A stretch of DNA of 19,055 nucleotides from Deltaproteobacteria bacterium. Lineage in GTDB: Bacteria; Desulfobacterota; Desulfobacteria; Desulfobacterales; ETH-SRB1. The position numbers were made by a program, and so were the translations under genes. This document shows positions 14,051 to 19,055 of this stretch, piece after piece. Numbering within the stretch: position 1 is the first letter of the stretch; each line of letters opens with the position of its first letter. Under the pieces are notes generated by a model, which ran no database searches, was not told the origin of the DNA, and saw nothing but the letters and a program-made list of their open reading frames with translations. The stretch is taken from assembly GCA_019314185.1 (NCBI GenBank), contig JAFCZU010000023.1, forward strand, positions 1-19,055, written 5' to 3'.

Positions 14051-15404
14051 TGTCCGATTTCCTTTCAACACGGCATATTAAAGAACCTTTTGCAAGTATT
14101 ACTTCAAGATTCTGTCCACAAGACACATTTTTAGTATTCATAACTACAATAGCATTCGGAATTGTCCTTGTAATGCTATACCCACGCTTTAGTATTTCAG
14201 CAGGGTTTAAATTGTGAAGTCTTGCGTTTAGCTCTCTAAGTCTGTAATTTTTATTCTTTAAATATATATTGATATATATAAACAGGTTATTGAGGTGTTG
14301 ATCAAGTATGTCTTTATGTTTATTTGTTTGTATTAGCGGGCTATTAGCAATTAACTTGTCAATACGCCATGATAAATGCTCACGTCTATATTGGATTGTA
14401 TTATCAAAATGTCTAATAAGTCTGGCAAACAGGTCGTCAATTCTGAGTCGTAAGTCCTGAATTTTATTTTTTGGATCAATAAGTCTTTTCGAAGTATATT
14501 CTAAAATAGTTTTAAGCTGTTTTATTCTGTTATGAATATGAAATTTTAACAACCCTGAAATTTCCATGCATTTATGTATTAACTCATCCTTTTCAGGGAC
14601 AACTATTTCAGCAGCTTTAGAAGGTGTAGATGCTCGAACATCGGCAACAAAATCGGCAATAGTAAAATCTGTTTCATGGCCAACGGCAGATATTACCGGA
14701 ATTTCAGATGCAAAAACAGTCCTTGCAACATCTTCTGAATTAAAAGCGGAAAGATCCTCTAAAGATCCTCCGCCTCGGGCAAGTATAGCCACATCAGCAG
14801 AATCTATTGTTTTTACAGGATTATTTAATAATTCAAAGGCAGATACTATTTCGTTAACAGCTCCTTCACCCTGAACTTTAACTGGTATTATTTCGATATG
14901 AATGTTTGGGAAACGGTCGCTGATAATTTTTAATATATCATGGATAACAGCGCCTGTTGGAGATGTTATGATACAGATTTTTTTGGGTAAAAAGGGGAGG
15001 GGTTTCTTATGTTTTTCATCAAAAAGCCCTTCATTGGCAAGACGTGCCTTAAGCTGTTCAAAAGACAGTTGTAATGCTCCAATACCTTTAGGTTCCAAGT
15101 GTTCAAATATTATCTGGTAAGTTCCTCGCTGGTTATAAACACTTATCCTGCCAAGCCCGACTATACTTAACCCGTCATTTGGATCAAATTTTAAATTCCG
15201 GGCCTGTCCTCGGAACATTACTGCATGAATCTGAGCATTTTCATCCTTTAAGGTAAAATACAAATGTCCTGAAACCGGCACTTTAAAATTTGATATTTCT
15301 CCGGAAATCCATACAAAAGGAAAGCTTTCTTCAAGCAGAGATTTAATGTCAGATGTAAGTTCGGAAACAGTATATATTTGTCGTTGTATTTGATTGTTGT
15401 TCAT
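14043..15404 (-). CDS. xseA: Exodeoxyribonuclease VII large subunit
   Basis: Catalytic subunit of exonuclease VII. The 453-residue protein has an N-terminal OB-fold (about 8-105, with FPFVWISGEISNFK). The catalytic region follows, with ITSPTGAVIHDI, ILARGGGSLEDLSAFN and SAVGHETDFTIADFVADVRASTPSKAAE. A long coiled-coil and a C-terminal domain ending in ILKRGYSI complete it. Length and motifs are normal. The ATG is the family's natural start, though the ribosome binding site is weak. Its stop overlaps the xseB start. A candidate promoter about 170 bp upstream would give a leader that contains a GTGTTAGGT inverted array. Confidence 0.97.
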   Translation of the reverse strand: MNNNQIQRQIYTVSELTSDIKSLLEESFPFVWISGEISNFKVPVSGHLYFTLKDENAQIHAVMFRGQARNLKFDPNDGLSIVGLGRISVYNQRGTYQIIFEHLEPKGIGALQLSFEQLKARLANEGLFDEKHKKPLPFLPKKICIITSPTGAVIHDILKIISDRFPNIHIEIIPVKVQGEGAVNEIVSAFELLNNPVKTIDSADVAILARGGGSLEDLSAFNSEDVARTVFASEIPVISAVGHETDFTIADFVADVRASTPSKAAEIVVPEKDELIHKCMEISGLLKFHIHNRIKQLKTILEYTSKRLIDPKNKIQDLRLRIDDLFARLIRHFDNTIQYRREHLSWRIDKLIANSPLIQTNKHKDILDQHLNNLFIYINIYLKNKNYRLRELNARLHNLNPAEILKRGYSITRTIPNAIVVMNTKNVSCGQNLEVILAKGSLICRVERKSDND

Positions 15405-15426
15405 ATTTTTACAAGTTCATCATGAT

Positions 15427-15501
15427 TGATGAATTCATCAAGTGTTAGGTGTTAGGTGTTAAGAGTATGATTAAACAGGTAATTGCTTTAACCTAACACT
15501 T
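15427..15501. repeat. Inverted word array upstream of xseA, GTTAGGTGTTAAG word
   Basis: TGATGAATTCATCA (15427-15440) is a perfect 14-bp palindrome. Next to it are three copies of GTGTTAGG/GTGTTAAG (15442-15463), and AAGTGTTAGGT (15440-15450) pairs with ACCTAACACTT (15491-15501). Further TTGCACTTAACAACT words follow. This array lies in the presumed xseA leader and not next to a stop codon. Confidence 0.8.
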
Positions 15502-15575
15502 TGCACTTAACAACTAAAAATAATATCTGTGATTTCTTTACATTTTTATCAATTTTCAACAACGTCTGATAAGGT

Positions 15576-15604
15576 ATATTATGTAAACTAATGGGCAAAG
15601 ACAA
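15576..15604 (-). promoter_or_regulatory. Candidate sigma-70 promoter for xseA-xseB
   Basis: Minus-strand TTGTCT (15599-15604) and TAATAT (15576-15581) with an ideal 17-nt spacer, each hexamer matching consensus at four of six positions. It lies between two repeat arrays, in the only unique-looking part of the 354-bp gap upstream of xseA. Confidence 0.35.
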
Positions 15605-15611
15605 GGCAGAT

Positions 15612-15760
15612 AACCGTTTACGGTTCACGGCTGTCGGTTACCAGCGTAATTTTGTAGGGTGGATTAAGCGAAGCGAATCCACCGAAAACTATAAATTCAA
15701 TCAGGAAAGTGTTCCGCTTTTTTTAACCCTTGAACCGTGAACCTCTGAACCGTGAACCTT
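15612..15760. repeat. Inverted word array with nested GCGAAGC hairpin, GGTTCACGG word
   Basis: Left words include GGTTCACGG (15622-15630). The right arm is a 15-nt unit, TGAACCGTGAACCTY, repeated exactly twice (15731-15745 and 15746-15760) and complementary to the left words. Nested inside is GGTGGATT-AAGCGAAGC-GAATCCACC (about 15658-15682), holding GCGAAGC at 15668-15674. The right arm ends within the stop codon of the neighbouring small gene. Confidence 0.85.
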
Positions 15761-16022
15761 ATTTTAATTTATCAAGGAAATCCCGCACAACAGGAATAAT
15801 ATATACATCTTCATAAGAAATTTTACTGAGATAAGTTCCCAGAATATTATTTTTTTTAAATATCGGGATATGCTTATCGATGATAAAAAGATTTTTATCC
15901 TTTACCCTGCAAAATCCGCTTTTCACCTTTATGCCGGTATTACGGAAATTTTTCTCTGACACCGTAATATTAAATTTTTCGGCAAGTTCTTGAAGATTCT
16001 GGTATAATTGTTCTGGTTTCAT
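15759..16022 (-). CDS. Small conserved protein of unknown function
   Basis: An 87-residue soluble protein with no signal or membrane segment. I cannot assign a domain, but its layout, a helical LQELAEKFNI start, then KSGFCRVKDKNLFIIDKHIP and a VYIIPVVRDFL end, resembles short uncharacterised proteins I associate with deltaproteobacteria and other phyla. Two lines support it being a real gene: codon use and composition fit the neighbours, and it keeps the strand of the xseA cluster. I see no good ribosome binding site. The stop codon abuts a repeat array. It lies first in the minus-strand series, before xseA, but separated by 354 bp of repeats. Confidence 0.65.
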   Translation of the reverse strand: MKPEQLYQNLQELAEKFNITVSEKNFRNTGIKVKSGFCRVKDKNLFIIDKHIPIFKKNNILGTYLSKISYEDVYIIPVVRDFLDKLK

Positions 16023-16038
16023 ATTATTTTTTATAATA

Positions 16039-16149
16039 GTTCAACCACTAAAATTCATAATTTGGGAATTGAGGAATTAAAAAATGTTGTCACTTTTAGT
16101 TCCTCAATTTATTAGTTATATTCAGCCTTTTGTGACTTAGTGGCTGAAC
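16039..16149. repeat. 111-bp imperfect hairpin, CAACCACTAA / GGAATTGAGGAATT words
   Basis: Outer arms GTTCAACCACTAA (16039-16051) and TTAGTGGCTGAAC (16137-16149) match at 12 of 13. Inner arms AATTGAGGAATTAAAA (16067-16082) and TTTTAGTTCCTCAATT (16094-16109) match at 15 of 16. It lies at the 5' side of the small conserved gene, in the 345-bp divergent gap before the BI-1 gene. Confidence 0.85.
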
Positions 16150-16205
16150 TGTTAGCATTTTTTATCTTGAAATAAACGATAATTGTACTATTTTATTTAA
16201 AACAA

Positions 16206-16328
16206 GCGAGCGCTTAGCAATCAGCTCTTATTATTTCGGGTATTTACCAGCGTCTCAATTTTTACTTGTCTTTAGCAAAGGCATTGAAATTATTGTGCTA
16301 ACTGTTAAAAGCTAAAAGCTAATCGCTC
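16206..16328. repeat. Inverted word array upstream of the BI-1 gene, AGCGATTAGCTTTTAGC word
   Basis: GAGCGCTTAGC (16208-16218) pairs with GCTAATCGCTC (16318-16328) at 10 of 11. The right arm repeats AAAGCTAAAAGCTAA and the left has the looser CAGCTCTTA. A TTGAAA followed after 16 nt by TATTTT lies just before it (about 16169-16196) as a weak plus-strand promoter candidate. Nothing else is seen in this gap. Confidence 0.65.
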
Positions 16329-16367
16329 ATTTCATATATATTTAATAAATAAAAGTCGGAGGTAACA

Positions 16368-16994
16368 ATGCAATCTATACCACTTAAAAGTACACAAACC
16401 CAGGTTTTGGTCAATGATTTTGTTCGCAGTGTCTATAACTGGATGGCCTTAGGCTTGGGCCTTACCGGTTTCATAGCATTTTATGTTTCAAACAGCCCGG
16501 ATTTGATCAAAATGATATTTGGGAATCAAATATTATTTTTTGGTCTTATAATAGGCGAACTGGGTCTTGTTTTTTATCTTAGCGCAAGGGTTCAAAAAAT
16601 ACAGGCTTCAACCGCAACAGCATTATTTATATTATATGCAGCGTCTGCGACCTTTGTTTCATGCAGTATATACGGTATGGTTACCAAACGTGATCTTACC
16701 TCGCTCGGCGGATTCATGGCAATGGGTCTTATCGGAATTATCATAGCCTCTGTTGTTAATATGTTTATTCGCAGCTCCGGGATGAGTTTGATAATCAGTT
16801 ACATAGGTGTCTTTGTTTTTGTCGGTTTAACAGCATATGACACACAAAAACTAAAGCGTATGGCGCTCGCACAACCATCTGATCTTGAGGCAGGAGTTGT
16901 CAGAAAAGGGGCAATCATGGGCGCCCTTACATTATATCTGGACTTTATCAATCTGTTTCTTATGCTGCTTAGAATATTGGGCGACAGGAGATAA
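16368..16994 (+). CDS. Bax inhibitor-1/YccA family membrane protein, apparently shortened
   Basis: Multi-pass inner-membrane protein of the BI-1/YccA/YbhL family. Family members behave as proton-sensitive calcium leak channels, or modulate the FtsH protease in the case of YccA. Diagnostic segments are VYNWMALGLGLTGFIA (22-37), YGMVTKRDLTSLGGF (102-116), YIGVFVFVGLTAYDTQKLKRM (145-165) and the terminal GALTLYLDFINLFLMLLRILG (185-205). The product is 208 residues against about 230-235 for E. coli YbhL. The missing stretch is about 25 residues between LFILYAA (86-92) and SIYGM (100-104), where relatives have an IF-x-VYT-containing helix. GGAGG lies 5 nt before the ATG. Loss of a helix could change topology or function. 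Confidence 0.9.
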   Translation: MQSIPLKSTQTQVLVNDFVRSVYNWMALGLGLTGFIAFYVSNSPDLIKMIFGNQILFFGLIIGELGLVFYLSARVQKIQASTATALFILYAASATFVSCSIYGMVTKRDLTSLGGFMAMGLIGIIIASVVNMFIRSSGMSLIISYIGVFVFVGLTAYDTQKLKRMALAQPSDLEAGVVRKGAIMGALTLYLDFINLFLMLLRILGDRR

Positions 16995-17000
16995 AAAAAG

Positions 17001-17166
17001 TGCCTAAAGTGAGCTGAAGTGCCTAAAATGCCTAAAGTTAAGGAATCCTGCCATTTGATATAGGTTTCTTAACCCATTAATTTACAAGGAAAAAGTACAC
17101 TCCTGTGGTTTTAGATATCAATTAGCACGCCGAAGGCGTACCTTAACTTTAGGCACTTTAGCTCAC
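17001..17166. repeat. Inverted word array after the BI-1 gene, GTGCCTAAAGTTAAGG word
   Basis: TGCCTAAAGTTAAGG (17029-17043) is exactly complementary to 17141-17155, and GTGAGCT (17009-17015) to 17160-17166. The left arm carries three copies of the TGCCTAAA word. The core includes CGCCGAAGGCG (17128-17138), a GAA-triloop hairpin. The element begins about 6 nt after the BI-1 stop codon and ends where the mutase remnant begins, so it may have helped truncate that gene. Confidence 0.85.
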
Positions 17167-17167
17167 T

Positions 17168-17457
17168 TCATAGTATGGAATCATCAATATTATATACTCT
17201 GCCGGTTTCACGAATATTTTTACTGATTGCAGCAGTTTTATCATTTAGAATAAGCTGTTCGATTTCCGCTTCTTCTTTATCTGAGAGCTTATATGACAAT
17301 TCCAGCGCCTGCATTTGTTGAGAAAGTCAGAAAAGCCAGGCCCGGGGTCGGAATAATTCCCGCAAGACATACATTAACTCCTGTAGAACAAATGCCTGAA
17401 GCCACAGCATATTCAAGCATACAACCGGTATCAAGCAATTACTCGTTTTATTTTACA
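17168..17457 (-). pseudogene. glmM: Remnant of a phosphoglucosamine mutase-like (phosphohexomutase) gene
   Basis: Minus-strand translation gives two broken pieces of an alpha-D-phosphohexomutase N-terminal domain. Piece one (17432-17289) reads DTGCMLEYAVASGICSTG, then VNVCLAGIIPTPGLAF, and ends AGAGIVI at a TAA. Piece two (17293-17168), in another frame, reads YKLSDKEEAEIEQLI and ends GRVYNIDDSIL. In intact GlmM these flank the catalytic SASHNP-x2-DNGIK phosphoserine loop, which is gone. A short ATAT at the junction suggests a microhomology deletion. Upstream, AAACGAGTAATTG-GATACC recalls KRVIGKDTR with a further small deletion. The rest of the gene, several hundred codons, is absent. It lies just downstream of the GlmU-like gene, so the two once formed a plausible UDP-GlcNAc-related pair. 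GlmM versus another phosphohexomutase is inference. Confidence 0.85.
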
Positions 17458-17463
17458 TAAATT

Positions 17464-18690
17464 TCAAATTTCCAGTTTTATTCCATCAACAATCCCTTTA
17501 AGCCACATTGTGCCCGATGCAGCATGGCTGCTTTCAAGACCTTTAATCACGGTTAGATAATCTTTCCCAGATCTTTTAATGCCCGTATATATCTTTTCCA
17601 AGAACAAGTCTCTTATGCCCTGATCACCTGTTTTGCCGCGCAACTCATTAAAAGAATTCTCTAATTCAGGCCATCCTGCATAAAACTCATTCATATACTC
17701 CAAAACCATGGAGGATGCCTTTTGATTTGCATTTTTATTATATATTTCAATAGAATTCGGCATGTTATCACGCAGCCCTTTTAACCTGAGTATCCTCTCG
17801 TCAATTGCCATGTTAAGCTTTTCTTTAAGGCCGTCAAAGAGCGGTTGCGGGAAATCATCAGAAATAAAAATTGAGCGGACATGGATATACCATTGCATAA
17901 GAGCCATCAGATTTGCCAGGTAGATAATATTATTAATAATTATCCTTTTGATACCGTAATAAACCCCTTTGCTAAACCTGATATTACCTCCTGTTTTCTC
18001 TTCTCCAAAAATCAGGCGTCCGGATCTTAATTCATCCTTTCTGCATATTGTACCGGCGGCTATTAATGTGCCGAACGCCAGTCTGCACGGACCGACAATA
18101 CCCCCCTGCCCTCCTAAAAACACAGGCTTCTGGTTCAGCATTACCCCTTTTGGCACATCTCCGATAAGTGACGGCGTAGCTTTATCCTGGTTAGGAGTAT
18201 AATTAAAATGAATGTATGAACTTCCAACTTCACTATGGTTATTCCTGCTTGTTCCGCCTGACATTAAACAGTCACAGAAATTTACAAGACTTCCCAGAGT
18301 CACAAACGGAAAGAGTATGGTCTGTTTCAGGCCGACAGTATGAGCAATACTCGATTCTTCTTCAAGTATTGTCCCCTCTCTAATATGAGAGCCAAAACCA
18401 ATGTTTGCATTTTTTAAAAAAACCGCTTCTTTTACAAAACCCCCTTTTAGATCTACATTGGGTCCAATCTGACAGTCCTCAATTGTAACAGGCCCCTCAT
18501 AACCAAGTTTAGCCCCTTGAAGGATAAGGGTTGAAGATCCAAATATTTTGCATCCAGCATGAATCACAACCCCATTGCCGGAAATTCTGTCTGTATTAAC
18601 TTCATCACCTATTTCAAGACTGTCCGGATTAGGAATTTCAACACCTTTTTCCAGCAGGTTCTCGACTTTCAACATGTACCGGTTTTTCAC
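17464..18690 (-). CDS. GlmU-like left-handed beta-helix protein
   Basis: A 408-residue protein resembling the acetyltransferase half of GlmU-type sugar-nucleotide enzymes. Residues about 25-220 form an imperfect hexapeptide (left-handed beta-helix) repeat, with isoleucine/valine-x4 rungs such as IEDCQIGPNVDLKG and NANIGFGSHIREGTILEE. These are followed by HFNYTPNQDKATPSLIGD (161-178) and GGQGGIVGPCRLAFGT, reminiscent of the active-site region. The N-terminal nucleotidyltransferase domain of GlmU is absent, and the C-terminal 180 residues are predicted alpha-helical. The real substrate is unknown; UDP-sugar acyl transfer is a guess from the fold. The GTG start is chosen because GGAGG lies 6 nt upstream of it. 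A decayed phosphohexomutase gene begins right after its stop codon, so it may have lost a partner. Confidence 0.7.
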   Translation of the reverse strand: MKNRYMLKVENLLEKGVEIPNPDSLEIGDEVNTDRISGNGVVIHAGCKIFGSSTLILQGAKLGYEGPVTIEDCQIGPNVDLKGGFVKEAVFLKNANIGFGSHIREGTILEEESSIAHTVGLKQTILFPFVTLGSLVNFCDCLMSGGTSRNNHSEVGSSYIHFNYTPNQDKATPSLIGDVPKGVMLNQKPVFLGGQGGIVGPCRLAFGTLIAAGTICRKDELRSGRLIFGEEKTGGNIRFSKGVYYGIKRIIINNIIYLANLMALMQWYIHVRSIFISDDFPQPLFDGLKEKLNMAIDERILRLKGLRDNMPNSIEIYNKNANQKASSMVLEYMNEFYAGWPELENSFNELRGKTGDQGIRDLFLEKIYTGIKRSGKDYLTVIKGLESSHAASGTMWLKGIVDGIKLEI

Positions 18691-18741
18691 AATTGGCCTC
18701 CGATAATTCTAACAACAGTGCCTGTATAACTTATCCGGCGT

Positions 18742-18757
18742 TCTATTTATAAATAGA
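18742..18757. promoter_or_regulatory. 16-bp perfect palindrome upstream of the GlmU-like gene
   Basis: TCTATTTATAAATAGA, centred about 60 bp upstream of the GTG start. It could be an operator. No convincing promoter hexamer pair could be assigned around it. Confidence 0.35.
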
Positions 18758-18821
18758 CATAAACTAAAACAGGCGTATTATCAAACAAATAAAGATGCTA
18801 AGGGCTCACTCAAAAATAACT

Positions 18822-18935
18822 TCACATTTTGATGCGCCAATCCATCCTGCATGACTGTGTTGCTCGTCGATTAAATAGCTCGCTATTCGCCCTCCTCGCG
18901 CCTTGTCATGCAGGCGTCTCGACACCTGAAAATGT
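18822..18935. repeat. Inverted repeat element, CCTGCATGAC arms
   Basis: CCTGCATGAC (18846-18855) is exactly complementary to GTCATGCAGG (18905-18914). Outer ACATTTT (18824-18830) matches AAAATGT (18929-18935), and the centre holds AATAGC-TC-GCTATT. The interior is more GC-rich and less word-like than the other elements, so it may be a different repeat class. No gene is visible in the rest of the 365-bp terminal stretch. Confidence 0.75.
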
Positions 18936-18958
18936 AAATTTATTTGTAACTATTCAGC

Positions 18959-19055
18959 TACCAATCTACGCTGATTATCACTGATATTTTTTCTTTTACT
19001 ATCATATACAAATTTTATACTATTCAGGCGCAGAGTGGCAAAGGCACAGAGGCGC
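18959..19055. repeat. Word fragments at the window end
   Basis: AATCTACGCTGATTATCACTG near 18963 and GGCGCAGAG...CACAGAGGCGC (19027-19055) have the style of the intergenic words elsewhere in the window. The second is cut by the window edge, so its partner arm cannot be seen. Confidence 0.35.

Noticed and set aside
14051..14071. Longer xseB starting at a GTG inside xseA
   Set aside because: The family begins near the MTKLNFEKSM segment, and AAAGGA is correctly placed for the ATG at 14048-14050.
1222..17166. CRISPR-like interpretation of the word arrays
   Set aside because: Repeat units are 7-15 nt, imperfect, arranged as inverted arms without unique spacers of constant length, and no cas gene is present.
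17168..17314. 48-residue minus-strand ORF beginning MQALELSYK as an independent gene
   Set aside because: Its first residues come from the wrong frame of the upstream piece; the later residues are the second piece of the phosphohexomutase remnant, and it has no ribosome binding site.
17293..17460. 55-residue plus-strand ORF beginning MTIPAPAFVEK
   Set aside because: It is the antisense of the phosphohexomutase remnant, whose minus-strand translation matches a known protein family; no ribosome binding site is present.
18691..19055. Structured RNA or riboswitch in the terminal gap
   Set aside because: The hairpins belong to inverted repeats of the intergenic type; no known riboswitch core or tRNA fold could be recognised.

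Overview
The window looks like a stretch of an AT-rich chromosome from a Gram-negative, flagellated, probably anaerobic deltaproteobacterium. I would guess Desulfobacterales. That guess rests on protein character, the xseA-xseB-ispA-dxs-tlyA gene order and the style of intergenic repeats; no 16S rRNA gene or other direct marker is present. I see no rRNA, tRNA, CRISPR array, transposase or prophage.

Layout. Plus strand, 3-2742: aspartate kinase (lysC, with a probable internal start for a separate regulatory subunit) and a UDP-HexNAc dehydrogenase for surface polysaccharide. Minus strand, 2880-5522: a large class III cyclase-like protein with a degenerate second cyclase-like domain, a CCHC zinc knuckle, a TPR-like region and C-terminal membrane segments. 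Plus strand, 5954-6325: an isolated flaG behind a FliA (sigma-28) type promoter and ahead of a hairpin terminator. Minus strand, 16022 down to 6472: a housekeeping series read as small conserved protein, xseA, xseB, coiled-coil membrane protein, ispA, dxs, tlyA and an EF-G paralogue. xseA and xseB overlap. The rest are spaced by 150-220 bp of repeat-bearing DNA, so several promoters are likely. IspA and Dxs both belong to isoprenoid supply. Plus strand, 16368-16994: a Bax-inhibitor-1/YccA family membrane protein that appears about 25 residues short. Minus strand, 18690-17464: a GlmU-like left-handed beta-helix protein, followed by the decayed remnant of a phosphoglucosamine-mutase-type gene (17168-17457).

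The most unusual feature lies between the genes. Nearly every intergenic gap holds an imperfect inverted repeat of about 75-165 bp. Its arms are built from a short 'word' (7-15 nt), often repeated in tandem. The word differs from gap to gap (GTTCGATGTTGGAC, GTGCCTAAAGT, GAACCGTGAACC, GTTAGGTGTTAAG and others), but the architecture is constant. Two loci share a related core while having unrelated arms. Five cores contain a GAA-triloop mini-hairpin (GCGAAGC or GCCGAAGGC) and a sixth element has a GAAA/TTTC loop. The elements sit at the 3' ends of genes. They touch or supply the stop codon of tlyA, dxs, xseB, the coiled-coil gene and the small conserved gene, and start within about 10 bp of the stop of lysC, the UDP-HexNAc dehydrogenase, ispA and the BI-1 gene. 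In tlyA two in-frame 15-bp units encode the C-terminal tail. This is my main candidate for an under-described system: a family of 3'-end-seeking palindromic elements with fast-changing arms.
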